Below, one piece after another: positions 43,883 through 53,139 of a stretch of DNA of 64,000 nt. Within the stretch, counting starts at the first letter, position 1. Every line of letters starts with the position of its first letter. Origin of the DNA: NORP181 sp047623555. Lineage in GTDB: Bacteria > Pseudomonadota > Alphaproteobacteria > Rhodobacterales > Rhodobacteraceae. The notes beneath the pieces were generated by a model that worked only from the letters and a program-made list of their open reading frames with translations, had not been told where the DNA came from and searched no databases. The position numbers and the translations under genes were made by a program. The DNA lies in the NCBI GenBank assembly GCA_047623555.1, contig JBLHMP010000008.1, forward strand, positions 4,595-68,594, given 5' to 3'.

Positions 43883-45355
43883 ATGACTGAATTAACCCAT
43901 TTTCCGATGTTAATTGACGGGCAGTTTTGTGCCGGGGACACGGGGCAAGTGATGCAGACGATCAACCCCGCCACGGGGGCCGCTTGGGCGACGTTTGATT
44001 GCGCGGCTGCGGCGGATGTTGAGCGCGCAGTCGGCGCCGCGGCGCGGGTGTTGGACGACCCGGCCTGGCGAGACATGACGCAGACGGCGCGGGGAAAGCT
44101 GCTGTATCGGTTGGCGGATCTGATTGAGGACAACGCCGAGGTCTTGGGCCGGATTGAGACCACAGACAGCGGCAAACTGGCGGCTGAAACCGTATCGCAA
44201 ACCCGCTATGTCGCGGATTACTATCGTTATTATGCCGGGTTGGCGGATAAAATCGAAGGCGCGGTTTTGCCGATCGACAAACCTGATATGCTGGTGTTCA
44301 CCACCCGTCATCCGATTGGTGTTGTTGTGGCCATCGTGCCGTGGAATGCGCAGATGTTTTTGACGGCAACCAAGCTCGGCCCAGCCTTGGCGGCGGGCTG
44401 TTCTGTGGTGCTCAAGGCGTCCGAAATCGCCCCGGCTCCGATGTTGGAATTTGCCCGTTTGATACATGAGGCCGGATTTCCGCCCGGCGTTGTGTCGGTG
44501 ATCACCGGGGACGCGGAAAACTGCGCCATCCCGCTCACCCGGCACCCGCGCGTTGACCGCATTGCCTTTACCGGCGGACCAGAAACTGCGCGTCACGTGG
44601 TGCGCAATTCGGCTGAAAATTTCGCGGTAACGACGCTTGAACTTGGTGGGAAATCTCCGATTTTGGTGTTTGAAGACGCCGATCTGGATGCGGCGGCCAA
44701 TGGGTTGATTGCGGGTAATTTCGGCGCCTCTGGCCAATCCTGTGTTGCCGGATCGCGCGGGTTGGTGCAGCGGTCGATTTATGAGGCGCTTGCCGCCCGG
44801 ATCGAGGAAAAAACCCACGATTTGATTGTCGGAGACCCACAGGACAGCGCCACCCACCTTGGCCCGCTGTGCACAGTAGCGCAGGTTGAACGGATAGAGG
44901 CGACGTTGGCCAAAGCCACAGCCCAAGGCGCCACCATCCGGTTTGGCGGCACCGGTTTGGGAGGGCATTATTTCGCGCCGACATTGGTGGAATGCCCCTC
45001 GCCTGACATCGAAACGTTGAAGGTGGAAATGTTTGGGCCCATCATGTCACTGGTGCCGTTTGACAGCGAGGACGAAGCCATTGCGATGGCAAATGACAGC
45101 GAATTTGGCCTTGGGTCGGGCGTGTTCACCCGCGATCTGGCGCGTGCGCACCGAGTGTCGGGGCGCATCAAGTCGGGCATTACATGGGTCAACACCTATC
45201 GCGCCGTGTCGCCGATTGCGCCGTTTGGTGGGTTTAGTCAATCGGGCTATGGGCGCGAGGCCGGGCAAGAGGCGATACTGGATTATACCCGCAGCAAAAC
45301 CACCTGGATCAACACGTCAGATGCGCCCATGGGCAACCCCTTTGTGATGCGGTGA
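43883..45355 (+). CDS. NAD(P)-dependent aldehyde dehydrogenase
   Basis: This 490-residue aldehyde dehydrogenase has the full set of motifs: VAIVPWNAQMFLTATKLGPA, cofactor-binding FTGGPETARHVV, active-site Glu in TLELGGKSPIL and catalytic Cys in GASGQSCVAGSR, with PFGGFSQSGYGREAG near the C-terminus. GAGGATAT lies before ATG 43883. It closes the flavin-monooxygenase operon, ten bases after the monooxygenase, and should oxidise its aldehyde product to an acid. Confidence 0.9.
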   Translation: MTELTHFPMLIDGQFCAGDTGQVMQTINPATGAAWATFDCAAAADVERAVGAAARVLDDPAWRDMTQTARGKLLYRLADLIEDNAEVLGRIETTDSGKLAAETVSQTRYVADYYRYYAGLADKIEGAVLPIDKPDMLVFTTRHPIGVVVAIVPWNAQMFLTATKLGPALAAGCSVVLKASEIAPAPMLEFARLIHEAGFPPGVVSVITGDAENCAIPLTRHPRVDRIAFTGGPETARHVVRNSAENFAVTTLELGGKSPILVFEDADLDAAANGLIAGNFGASGQSCVAGSRGLVQRSIYEALAARIEEKTHDLIVGDPQDSATHLGPLCTVAQVERIEATLAKATAQGATIRFGGTGLGGHYFAPTLVECPSPDIETLKVEMFGPIMSLVPFDSEDEAIAMANDSEFGLGSGVFTRDLARAHRVSGRIKSGITWVNTYRAVSPIAPFGGFSQSGYGREAGQEAILDYTRSKTTWINTSDAPMGNPFVMR

Positions 45356-45405
45356 GCGAGGTCCAAAGGGGCGGGCCCAAAAGGCCCACCACAATAATTT
45401 TTTTG

Positions 45406-45442
45406 TTTTGCCTCCGGCGGGGATATTTCTAAACAAAAGAAA
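45406..45442. repeat. Dispersed intergenic element, copy 3
   Basis: Positions 45406-45428 repeat exactly the 23-bp core found at 22039-22061 and, inverted, at 34440-34462. An A-rich tail follows (CTAAACAAAAGAAA). It lies between the aldehyde dehydrogenase and the MHYT-LytTR gene. Confidence 0.75.
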
Positions 45443-45491
45443 TGATCAGGGGGTGTTTGCGACAAGGCGGTGTATTTGCTAGCCTGCGCAA

Positions 45492-46577
45492 ATGCTGGAT
45501 TTTTCACATAATGGCTGGTTGGTGCTGGCGTCGTTTGCTGTTGCGCTGATGGCCGGGTTTACCGGTCTTTCATTGACCAAAGGCGTGTCTGCGGTTGGTC
45601 CGTCACAGCGCAAACTGGTGATTGTGATGGCCTCGGTGGCGTTGGGTGGCGGCATTTGGTCGATGCATTTTGTCGCCATGCTGGGCCTGCAGTTGCCGGT
45701 TTTATTTTATTACGACGCGCTGATCACGTTGATTTCGGCACTGGTGGCCATTTTGATGGTAGGGCTGGCGTTGTTGATCCTGCATTTTCTACCGCGCAGT
45801 CCGGTGACGATCATAACGGCGGGCACCATCGTCGGGCTAGGCATTGTGGTGATGCATTTCATTGGCATGAGGGGCATGCAGCTGTGCCAGCCGGTAAACA
45901 GCATTGTCGACTACGTGCTGTCCGCGGTGGCGGCGATCATCCTGTCGGTGCTGGCGATCTGGGTGGCATACGATTCCCGCACCAATCGCAATATTCTGCT
46001 AGGCACCGTGTGTTTTGGCGCAGCTGTGGTGACGGTGCATTATATCGCCATCGCCCAGACCGGGTTTATCTTTGCCGGCGAATTACCCGTTAGCGGACCG
46101 GTTTTGAGCAACCAAACGCTGGCCCTGGGTGTGACTGTTGCGGCGTTTCTAATCTGTGGCGCGTTTTTGTTAAGCAGTGTCACGTTCATCGAACAAATAT
46201 CGCCGGATGAGGTCACGCCCGAGGCCCCTCCCGAGCCCGGTCTTGGCGCTGGTGTGCCTTACGAAAAGGATGGTCGCACCCAGTTTGCCCTGCGCGACAG
46301 CATTGCGGCGATCCGTGCCGAGGGGCATTATACGGTGCTCTATATCGGTGACGAAAAATTGTTTTGCCCCTGGTCGATCACCGAGGCGCAAACCCGGCTT
46401 GAACCGCTTGGCTTTATCCGAACCCATCGCAGTTATCTGATTAATCCGGCGCATGTGTCTGGTTTTGAGCGGCTGAAAGACACCGGCGTCTGTTTCTTTG
46501 ACGGGGCGGCCTCTCTTGGCAAGGTGCCGGTATCGCGATCACGTCTGGGACAGGTGCGAGACGCCCTCGGGCTTTAA
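45492..46577 (+). CDS. MHYT-LytTR membrane regulator (CoxC/CoxH-like)
   Basis: This 361-residue regulator has an N-terminal seven-helix MHYT sensor (about 1-230) with the characteristic motifs SMHFVAM, VMHFIGM and VHYIAI, thought to bind metal and perhaps a diatomic gas. The C-terminus (about 255-355) is a LytTR DNA-binding domain, RAEGHYTVLYIGDEKLFC and EPLGFIRTHRSYLINPAHV. The same fusion occurs as CoxC and CoxH in the Oligotropha CO dehydrogenase cluster, and here the gene is directly upstream of coxM. It is therefore the likely CO- or redox-responsive activator of the cox genes; gas sensing is inferred. Confidence 0.85.
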   Translation: MLDFSHNGWLVLASFAVALMAGFTGLSLTKGVSAVGPSQRKLVIVMASVALGGGIWSMHFVAMLGLQLPVLFYYDALITLISALVAILMVGLALLILHFLPRSPVTIITAGTIVGLGIVVMHFIGMRGMQLCQPVNSIVDYVLSAVAAIILSVLAIWVAYDSRTNRNILLGTVCFGAAVVTVHYIAIAQTGFIFAGELPVSGPVLSNQTLALGVTVAAFLICGAFLLSSVTFIEQISPDEVTPEAPPEPGLGAGVPYEKDGRTQFALRDSIAAIRAEGHYTVLYIGDEKLFCPWSITEAQTRLEPLGFIRTHRSYLINPAHVSGFERLKDTGVCFFDGAASLGKVPVSRSRLGQVRDALGL

Positions 46578-46703
46578 CAGTCGGTAAACGTGGCGCGCAT
46601 TTCGTGCAGGATATTCGCATTTCGTGCATCAAACCGCCATTTTCGTGGCCATTTTCTGGCGGCAAACGGCGCCCCGACGCCTGATCACTCTCAGACGGCC
46701 ATT

Positions 46704-46710
46704 GGGAGGA
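46704..46710 (+). promoter_or_regulatory. Ribosome binding site that fixes the coxM start
   Basis: GGGAGGA lies eight bases before ATG 46719. The upstream frame stays open for 43 codons but has no such signal, so 46719 is the start. The 140-base gap before it probably also holds the cox promoter; no clear boxes were found. Confidence 0.7.
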
Positions 46711-46718
46711 ACCACGCC

Positions 46719-47594
46719 ATGATACCAGCCGGGTTCGAATATCATCGACCTACTGACATCTCGTCAGCCATTTCAATTTTACAAACGCACGGAGACGACG
46801 CGCGAGTGCTTGCGGGGGGGCATAGCCTGATCCCGATGATGAAACTGCGGATGACCGATCTTGCGCATCTGGTGGATTTGCAGGCTATCGACGTGCTGCG
46901 CGGCATTTCCATAGATGCGGAAAACGTCAGTATCGGCGCCATGGTGAGCCAGCATGAGTTGATCACCGATGCGGGCCTTGCTGCCGCGATCCCGATCATT
47001 GCCGAGGCGTCTTTGCAGATTGCCGATCCGCAGGTGCGTTATGTTGGCACCCTTGGCGGTAATGTCGCCAATGGCGATCCTGGCAATGACATGCCTGGCC
47101 TGATGCAATGCCTAGGTGCCAGCTATGAACTGGTTGGCCCGAATGGCACACGGCAGGTTGCGGCGCGTGACTTTTACGAGGCGGCCTATTTCACCGCGCG
47201 TGAAGACGAGGAAATACTGACCCGCATTCACATCCCTATTCCAACGCCGGGCACCGGATATGCCTACGTGAAACAAAAGCGCAAGATTGGCGATTATGCC
47301 ACTGCGGCCTCGGCTGTTTTGATCACGGTTGCGGGCGGCACATGCACTGCGGCATCCATTGCCATGACCAATCTGGCCGACACGCCGATCTGGGCAGAGG
47401 CTGCGGCCGCCGCGCTGGTCGGTTCATCGCTAAACGATGCCGCCTGCTCGGCTGCGGTCACTGCGGCCATCGCCGCGATTGATCCGGTTGCGGATAATCG
47501 CGGGCCGGTTGCGTTCAAGAAACATGTGGCCGCCGTGATCCTGCGCAGGGCAATCAACTGTGCCATCGACAGCGCCGTTGCGCGCGCCACATAG
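46719..47594 (+). CDS. coxM: Aerobic CO dehydrogenase medium (FAD) subunit
   Basis: This flavoprotein of about 291 residues passes electrons from the iron-sulfur subunit to the quinone pool. It has FAD-binding motifs [14 protein letters not shown] (about 32-45) and [17 protein letters not shown] (about 111-127) and the C-terminal domain of the xanthine dehydrogenase medium-chain family. It is the first gene of coxMSL, with coxS 11 bases downstream. Assignment to CO dehydrogenase rather than another family member follows from the form I large subunit. Confidence 0.9.
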   Translation: MIPAGFEYHRPTDISSAISILQTHGDDARVLAGGHSLIPMMKLRMTDLAHLVDLQAIDVLRGISIDAENVSIGAMVSQHELITDAGLAAAIPIIAEASLQIADPQVRYVGTLGGNVANGDPGNDMPGLMQCLGASYELVGPNGTRQVAARDFYEAAYFTAREDEEILTRIHIPIPTPGTGYAYVKQKRKIGDYATAASAVLITVAGGTCTAASIAMTNLADTPIWAEAAAAALVGSSLNDAACSAAVTAAIAAIDPVADNRGPVAFKKHVAAVILRRAINCAIDSAVARAT

Positions 47595-47605
47595 GGGGAT
47601 CAGAC

Positions 47606-48100
47606 ATGGCAAAATCACACATCAAAATGACGGTAAACGGCAAAGAGGTCGAAGCCCTCGCCGAACCGCGCACCCTGTTGATCCACTTCCTACGGGAAGA
47701 TTTGAAAATCACCGGTCCGCATATTGGCTGTGACACCTCGCATTGCGGGGCCTGTACGGTGGAAATTGACGGTAAATCGGTGAAATCCTGCACTGTGTTT
47801 GTGGCGCAGGCCAATGGCGCCAACGTTACGACAATCGAAGGTCTGGTGAATGCCGATGGCTCACTTAGCGTCATACAGGAGATGTTTCGCGAACATCACG
47901 GGCTGCAATGTGGGTTTTGCACCCCCGGCATGATCACCCGTGTGCATCGATTGTTGCAGGAAAACCCAACGCCGACGGACGAAGAAATCCGCTTTGGCAT
48001 TGCCGGTAATCTGTGTCGTTGCACTGGCTATCAGAACATCGTCAAGGCGGTGCGCGCCTCGGCTGAAATACTTAACACCACGCAGGAGGCGGCAGAATGA
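47606..48100 (+). CDS. coxS: Aerobic CO dehydrogenase small (2Fe-2S) subunit
   Basis: This 164-residue subunit carries two 2Fe-2S clusters: the plant-type one with [20 protein letters not shown] and a following Cys (about 44-66), and the second with CGFCTPGM and CRCTGY (about 103-139). The stop overlaps the coxL start by four bases. The length and motifs are standard for CoxS. Confidence 0.92.
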   Translation: MAKSHIKMTVNGKEVEALAEPRTLLIHFLREDLKITGPHIGCDTSHCGACTVEIDGKSVKSCTVFVAQANGANVTTIEGLVNADGSLSVIQEMFREHHGLQCGFCTPGMITRVHRLLQENPTPTDEEIRFGIAGNLCRCTGYQNIVKAVRASAEILNTTQEAAE

Positions 48101-50532
48101 ACGATCTGACACCTACCCCCAAAGCCCCCAGCCCCGAAGACCGCGTTGCCAACCTCAAAGGTATGGGCAGTTCGCGCAAACGTGTCGAAGACGTGCGGTT
48201 CACCCAAGGCCGCGGCAACTATGTTGACGACATCAAAATGGACGGCATGTTGTTTGGCGATTTCGTCCGTTCGCCGTATGCGCATGCCCGCGTTTTGTCG
48301 GTGAACAAAGACGCCGCATTGGCGTTGCCCGGTGTAATTGCGGTATTGACCGCGCAAGACCTCGAACCTTTGGGCCTGCATTGGATGCCAACGCTGGCCG
48401 GGGATAAACAGATGGTGCTGGCCGATGGCAAGGTGCTGTTTCAGGGTCAGGAGGTGGCGTTTGTTGTCGCCGAAAACCGCTATATCGCGGCGGATGCGAT
48501 TCAGTTGGTCGAGGTGGACTACGAAGAACTGCCGGTGCTCATGGACCCGTTCAAAGCGATGGATGACGACGCACCAACATTGCGCGAAGATATCGCCGGC
48601 AACATGGAGGGCGCGCATGGGCGACGCAAACACAACAACCATATTTTCACCTGGGAGGTAGGCGACAAAGACGCCACCGAGGCGGTGATTGATGGCGCCG
48701 ACGTGGTTGTTGAGGAAATGATTCATTATCATCGCACCCACCCCTGCCCGCTGGAAACCTGCGGCTGTGTGGCGTCGATGGACGGTGTGACCGGCAAACT
48801 GACATTGTGGGGCACGTTTCAGGCGCCACACGCGGTGCGCACGGTGGCGTCGCTCATTTCCGGCATTGCCGAGCATAATATCCGTGTGATTAGCCCGGAT
48901 ATTGGTGGCGGTTTTGGCAATAAAGTTGGGGTTTATCCCGGTTATATCTGTTCCATCGTCGCCAGCATTGTCATCGGCAAACCGGTGAAATGGGTTGAGA
49001 ACCGGATGGACAACCTGATGACGACTGCATTCGCACGCGATTATTGGATGCAGGGCAAGATTGCCGCCACCAAGGACGGTAAAATCACCGGATTGTGGTG
49101 TCATACCTTGGCCGATCATGGCGGTTTTGACGCCTGTGCCGACCCGACCAAATTCCCCGCCGGATTTATGAGCATTTGCACCGGGTCCTATGATATTCCT
49201 GTGGCTTATCTGTGTGTTGACGGGGTTTATACCAACAAAGCACCGGGCGGCGTTGCCTATCGCTGCTCATTTCGGGTGACCGAGGCGATCTATTTCATCG
49301 AACGGATGATTGAAATTCTGGCGGCGAAACTAGGTATGGATGCCGCCGAAATCAGGCGGGTCAATTTCATCAAAAAGGAACAGTTCCCATATAATTCGGC
49401 GCTTGGCTGGGAATACGATAGCGGCGATTACCACACGGCCTGGGACAAGGCGCTGAAATCGGTTGGCTATGATGACTTGCGTACCGAGCAGGCCCAAAAT
49501 CTTGCCGATTTCAACGCCGGGAAAACCCGCAAGCTGATGGGCATTGGCCTGACGCATTTCACCGAAATCGTTGGGGCCGGACCGGTGAAAAATTGCGATA
49601 TTCTGGGCCTCGGCATGTTTGACAGCTGCGAAATTCGCATTCATCCGACCGGAACGGCGATCGCACGGCTTGGGACCATCAGTCAGGGTCAGGGCCACGC
49701 AACGACGTTTGCGCAAATCCTCGCGTCTGAAATTGGCATCCCGGCGGATGACATCACCATTGAGGAAGGCGATACCGATACAGCACCTTACGGATTGGGC
49801 ACTTATGGATCACGCTCAACCCCGGTTGCCGGGGCGGCCACCGCGATGGCGGGGCGCAAAATTCGCGCCAAGGCGCAGATGATCGCGGCCTATCTGCTCG
49901 AGGTGCATGATGATGATGTAGAATTCGACATCGACCGGTTTGTGGTCAAAGGTGCGCCAGAGCGGTTTAAAACAATGAAAGAGCTGGCCTTTGTTGCCTA
50001 TAGCCAGGCAATTCCGGGCCTTGAACCCGGCCTTGAGGCGGTCAGCTATTATGATCCGCCCAACATGACCTATCCGTTTGGCGCCTATATTTGCGTGCTT
50101 GATATCAACGTAGATACCGGCGAGGTCGACATTCGCAGTTTCTATGCGCTGGACGATTGCGGCACCCGGATCAACCCGATGATCATCGAGGGACAGGTGC
50201 ATGGCGGCCTGACCGAGGCGCTGGCCATCGCGCTGGGACAGGAGCTCGCCTATGATGATATGGGCAATGTCACCACCGCGACGCTGATGGATTTTTTCAT
50301 CCCCACAGCGGTGGAAACGCCGGTCTATACCACCGACCATACAACAACCCCGAGCCCGCATCACCCGATTGGGGCCAAAGGCGTGGGTGAATCGCCCAAT
50401 GTCGGCGGCGTGCCGTGTTTCTCAAATGCGGTGCATGATGCGTTTCGCAGTTTTGGCCTGACCCAAAGCCACATGCCACATGACCATTGGCGGATTTGGA
50501 AAACCGCCAATGATCTGGGACTACATGGCTGA
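48097..50532 (+). CDS. coxL: Form I aerobic carbon monoxide dehydrogenase large subunit
   Basis: This 811-residue catalytic subunit holds the Mo-Cu site and molybdopterin cytosine dinucleotide. The active-site loop GVAYRCSFR (387-393 for AYRCSFR, Cys390 being the copper ligand) is the form I signature that separates true CO dehydrogenases from form II and from xanthine or aldehyde dehydrogenases. The general-base Glu is present in [13 protein letters not shown] (about E765). [18 protein letters not shown] and DIGGGFG-type cofactor motifs are also seen. It is translationally coupled to coxS and is followed by a very stable hairpin. Confidence 0.95.
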   Translation: MNDLTPTPKAPSPEDRVANLKGMGSSRKRVEDVRFTQGRGNYVDDIKMDGMLFGDFVRSPYAHARVLSVNKDAALALPGVIAVLTAQDLEPLGLHWMPTLAGDKQMVLADGKVLFQGQEVAFVVAENRYIAADAIQLVEVDYEELPVLMDPFKAMDDDAPTLREDIAGNMEGAHGRRKHNNHIFTWEVGDKDATEAVIDGADVVVEEMIHYHRTHPCPLETCGCVASMDGVTGKLTLWGTFQAPHAVRTVASLISGIAEHNIRVISPDIGGGFGNKVGVYPGYICSIVASIVIGKPVKWVENRMDNLMTTAFARDYWMQGKIAATKDGKITGLWCHTLADHGGFDACADPTKFPAGFMSICTGSYDIPVAYLCVDGVYTNKAPGGVAYRCSFRVTEAIYFIERMIEILAAKLGMDAAEIRRVNFIKKEQFPYNSALGWEYDSGDYHTAWDKALKSVGYDDLRTEQAQNLADFNAGKTRKLMGIGLTHFTEIVGAGPVKNCDILGLGMFDSCEIRIHPTGTAIARLGTISQGQGHATTFAQILASEIGIPADDITIEEGDTDTAPYGLGTYGSRSTPVAGAATAMAGRKIRAKAQMIAAYLLEVHDDDVEFDIDRFVVKGAPERFKTMKELAFVAYSQAIPGLEPGLEAVSYYDPPNMTYPFGAYICVLDINVDTGEVDIRSFYALDDCGTRINPMIIEGQVHGGLTEALAIALGQELAYDDMGNVTTATLMDFFIPTAVETPVYTTDHTTTPSPHHPIGAKGVGESPNVGGVPCFSNAVHDAFRSFGLTQSHMPHDHWRIWKTANDLGLHG

Positions 50533-50533
50533 T

Positions 50534-50577
50534 AGGGTAACGTTGGCCGGGCTTTTGCGCCCGGCCAACGTTACCCT
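50534..50577 (+). terminator. Perfect 19-bp hairpin between coxL and the ridA-coxDEFG genes
   Basis: AGGGTAACGTTGGCCGGGC (50534-50552) pairs without mismatch with GCCCGGCCAACGTTACCCT (50559-50577) around TTTTGC. It begins one base after the coxL stop codon. No T-run follows (TCAAAAGG), so it is more likely to protect the coxMSL mRNA 3' end and to lower expression of the accessory genes than to stop transcription completely. Confidence 0.8.
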
Positions 50578-50592
50578 CAAAAGGAGAAAACT

Positions 50593-51078
50593 ATGTCCAA
50601 AACAGACGACCGCCTACTGGCGCTTAACCTGACACTGCCCGCGCCGACGCACCTTCCGGTGGGCCTGAAACTTCCGTTCAGCTTTGTAAATGTCCGCGGA
50701 TCACTTGTGCTGATCTCGGGGCATCCGAAATCAAACGCTGATGGCAGCATCGGCGGGCCATTTGGGCAATTGGGCACGGAATTTACCACCCAACAGGGCT
50801 ATGATGCAGCGCGCGATATTGCGTTGGCGGTACTGGCCAACGTCAAAGCCGAAATAGGTGATCTGGACCGAATTATCGGCTGGAATCGGGTGTTTGGCAT
50901 GGTGAATTCGGCGCCGGGCTACAGCGAACAACATCTGGTTATCAACGGCTTTAGCGATCTGATCGTTGATGTTTTTGGCCCCAACGTCGGGCGGCATGCG
51001 CGATCAGCCATCGGGACTGCGGGCCTACCGATGAACTTTGCCATTGAAGTCGAAGCTGAGGTTGAAATCACGCCGTGA
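50593..51078 (+). CDS. RidA/YjgF-family protein within the cox operon
   Basis: This 161-residue protein belongs to the RidA/YjgF/Endoribonuclease L-PSP fold; VLISGHPKSNADGS, GPFGQLGTEFTTQQGYDAAR, MVNSAPGYSEQHLVINGFSD and the C-terminal RSAIGTAGLPMNFAIEVEAE fit the long RidA subgroup. Archetypal RidA deaminates reactive enamines and uses an Arg in its C-terminal block; here Arg (ARSAIG) is present. AAGGAGAA precedes the ATG. It overlaps coxD by four bases, so it is part of the cox transcript, although it is not a canonical cox gene. Its role in CO oxidation is unknown. Confidence 0.83.
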   Translation: MSKTDDRLLALNLTLPAPTHLPVGLKLPFSFVNVRGSLVLISGHPKSNADGSIGGPFGQLGTEFTTQQGYDAARDIALAVLANVKAEIGDLDRIIGWNRVFGMVNSAPGYSEQHLVINGFSDLIVDVFGPNVGRHARSAIGTAGLPMNFAIEVEAEVEITP

Positions 51079-51941
51079 GCTATCTGACGTTGCAAACTGA
51101 TCTAGCCAAAACCGGCTATGTCGCGGATGATCGTCTGTCGATGGCGTTGCATCTGGCGATCCAGTTGGGGCGCCCGTTGCTGATCGAAGGGCCAGCCGGT
51201 GTCGGTAAAACAGAAGTCGCCAAAGCGCTGGCGACGCTGAGCGATACACGGCTGATTCGATTGCAATGTTACGAAGGTCTGGACGCGTCGCACGCGATTT
51301 ATGAATGGAATTATCAGCGGCAATTGCTGGCCATTCGGGCGTCTGAAAAATCCAACGGCACGACCGAGGCGCAATTATTCTCAGATGATTACCTGTTGCG
51401 CCGCCCCTTGCTTGAGGCGATCAGCCAGACGATCCCGCCGGTACTTTTGATCGACGAAATCGACCGCGCTGACGAAGAATTTGAGGCCTACCTGCTTGAA
51501 ATTCTATCAGATTTTCAAATCACCATTCCCGAACTTGGCACAATAACGGCCAAGACCCGGCCAATTGTGATCCTTACCGCCAATGGCACGCGCGATCTGT
51601 CGGATGCGCTGCGGCGGCGCTGTTTGTATGCCTATCTCGACTATCCGGATCGCGACAGCGAACTGGCGATCCTGACCGCGCGCATGCCGGGGCTTGAGCC
51701 ACGTCTTGCCCGCCAGATCATCAGCGTTGTGCAAGATATCCGCCGCGAAGATTTGGAAAAAATACCGGGTATTGCAGAGATGCTCGACTGGGCGGCGGCG
51801 CTTTCTGGTTTGGGGTTAAACGATCTGGCGCAAGACCCCGAAACATTGCAAGCGACGCTTGTGTGCCTGCTGAAAACCGCCGCGGATCGGGACGCCGCGC
51901 CGCGCGAAGTTATGGACCGGCTAATCGGCAAGGTCGCCTGA
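51075..51941 (+). CDS. coxD: CoxD, MoxR-type AAA+ ATPase for CO dehydrogenase maturation
   Basis: This 288-residue AAA+ protein has Walker A IEGPAGVGKTEVAKALA (about 36-52), Walker B VLLIDEIDRADEEFEA (about 117-132) and the arginine-finger region DALRRRCLYAYLDYP. In Oligotropha, CoxD is needed to insert sulfur and copper into the Mo-Cu centre. It overlaps the RidA gene before it and coxE after it (one base), consistent with a CoxD-CoxE complex. GTG is the start codon. Confidence 0.9.
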   Translation: MSYLTLQTDLAKTGYVADDRLSMALHLAIQLGRPLLIEGPAGVGKTEVAKALATLSDTRLIRLQCYEGLDASHAIYEWNYQRQLLAIRASEKSNGTTEAQLFSDDYLLRRPLLEAISQTIPPVLLIDEIDRADEEFEAYLLEILSDFQITIPELGTITAKTRPIVILTANGTRDLSDALRRRCLYAYLDYPDRDSELAILTARMPGLEPRLARQIISVVQDIRREDLEKIPGIAEMLDWAAALSGLGLNDLAQDPETLQATLVCLLKTAADRDAAPREVMDRLIGKVA

Positions 51942-53128
51942 TGGGTGTCACTCATTTCCCCACCCGCGCCGCTGGCGTGGCGGATCGTTTGGTCGGTTTT
52001 GTGGCGCATTTGCGGATGAATGGCATCAAGGCCGGGCCCCAAGAAACCAGCGACGCGCTGGCGGCGTTGGCCGAGGTTGACGCCACCGATCCGCAGCAGG
52101 CACGACAGGCATTGGGCGCTTTGCTGACCGGGGATGTCGATAGTTGGGGCCGGTTTGACGACCTGTTTGACGCCTTTTGGTTCAATGCGGGCAAGCAGCG
52201 CACTGATACCACCAAAAGCGATCATATCCGTGTTCAGACCGCCCGTCCGATGCTGTGGCAGCGGCATATTGAAGACAGTGACGAGGGAGACGATCCCGGG
52301 ATGGACAACGTCACACCAGACACGGGCTTTGGCGAGGCGGACGGCACTGATGGCGAGTTGATCGCCACTCAAACCGACAATATATCGCGTCGTGATTTGC
52401 GCGAATTGATGGATGAAGACAGCCAAAAACAGGCCGAACAGATCGCCCGCCGCCTTGCCCATGCTATTCGTGACCGGCGGTCGCGGCGGCGCAAACAGGC
52501 GCGGCGCGGCGCGGCGCTGGATATGCGGCGTATTTTGCGCGCGTCGCTCGCACGTGGCGGCGAGCCTATGGATTTGTTCCGCAAAGCCCGGCCCCCGCGC
52601 CCCATGCAGATCGTGGCGATCTGTGACGTGAGCGGGTCGATGACGGTCTATGCGCGGGTGTTTCTGGCGTTCCTCAAGGGGTTGGTCGATAGCGGCACCA
52701 ACGCCGATGCCTATTTGTTTCACACCCGTCTGATGCGGGTCACGGACGCCTTGCGTGACCATGACACGCTGCGTGCCGCCGGGCGGTTGTCGCTGATTGC
52801 CGAGGGGTTTGGCGGTGGCACGGACATCGCGGGCTGTCTGGACAAATTTGTCACTGGCTATGGCGCCCGCGCGCTGAACCGGCGCACCGTCGTGGTAATC
52901 CTGTCGGATGGCTATTGCACGCAGGACGCGGATGCGTTGGGCGATGTACTGGCGCGAATCAGGCGCAAGGCTGGGCGAATCATCTGGCTTAACCCGTTGA
53001 AAGGCTGGCGGGATTACGCGCCAGTGGCGGCGGCAATGACTGCCGCCCTGCCCTATCTGGATGCGCATCTGCCGGCCAATACCCTGGATGCGCTGGCCGC
53101 GCTGGAACCTGAATTTGCCAAGTTGTAA
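51941..53128 (+). CDS. coxE: CoxE, VWA-domain partner of CoxD
   Basis: This protein of about 395 residues has an N-terminal helical region (about 1-150), a strongly acidic and then basic linker, and a C-terminal von Willebrand A domain with the MIDAS motif ICDVSGSMTVYARV (about 228-241) and GGGTDIAGCL. Its start ATG 51941 shares one base with the coxD stop. CoxE acts with CoxD in maturing the Mo-Cu site. MoxR-VWA pairs are common; the cox context makes the call firm. Confidence 0.88.
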   Translation: MGVTHFPTRAAGVADRLVGFVAHLRMNGIKAGPQETSDALAALAEVDATDPQQARQALGALLTGDVDSWGRFDDLFDAFWFNAGKQRTDTTKSDHIRVQTARPMLWQRHIEDSDEGDDPGMDNVTPDTGFGEADGTDGELIATQTDNISRRDLRELMDEDSQKQAEQIARRLAHAIRDRRSRRRKQARRGAALDMRRILRASLARGGEPMDLFRKARPPRPMQIVAICDVSGSMTVYARVFLAFLKGLVDSGTNADAYLFHTRLMRVTDALRDHDTLRAAGRLSLIAEGFGGGTDIAGCLDKFVTGYGARALNRRTVVVILSDGYCTQDADALGDVLARIRRKAGRIIWLNPLKGWRDYAPVAAAMTAALPYLDAHLPANTLDALAALEPEFAKL

Positions 53129-53139
53129 AGGACACGGAC

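Noticed and set aside
43910..44968. A 352-codon minus-strand frame opposite the aldehyde dehydrogenase
   Set aside because: Composition dominated by Arg, His and Gln; the aldehyde dehydrogenase on the other strand has all catalytic motifs.
46728..46745. tRNA-like GGTTCGAAT (T-loop pattern)
   Set aside because: It lies inside coxM coding for Gly-Phe-Glu-Tyr, with no acceptor stem around it.
48031..49119. A 362-codon minus-strand frame opposite coxS/coxL
   Set aside because: It is a shadow of the form I coxL gene; no start signal or family features.
48097..50532. Xanthine or aldehyde dehydrogenase instead of CO dehydrogenase
   Set aside because: The AYRCSFR active-site loop and the full coxDEFG set are specific for form I CO dehydrogenase; form II would have AYRGAGR.
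51641..53068. A 475-codon minus-strand frame opposite coxD/coxE
   Set aside because: No domain is recognisable and the plus strand encodes the full Walker and MIDAS motifs of CoxD and CoxE.
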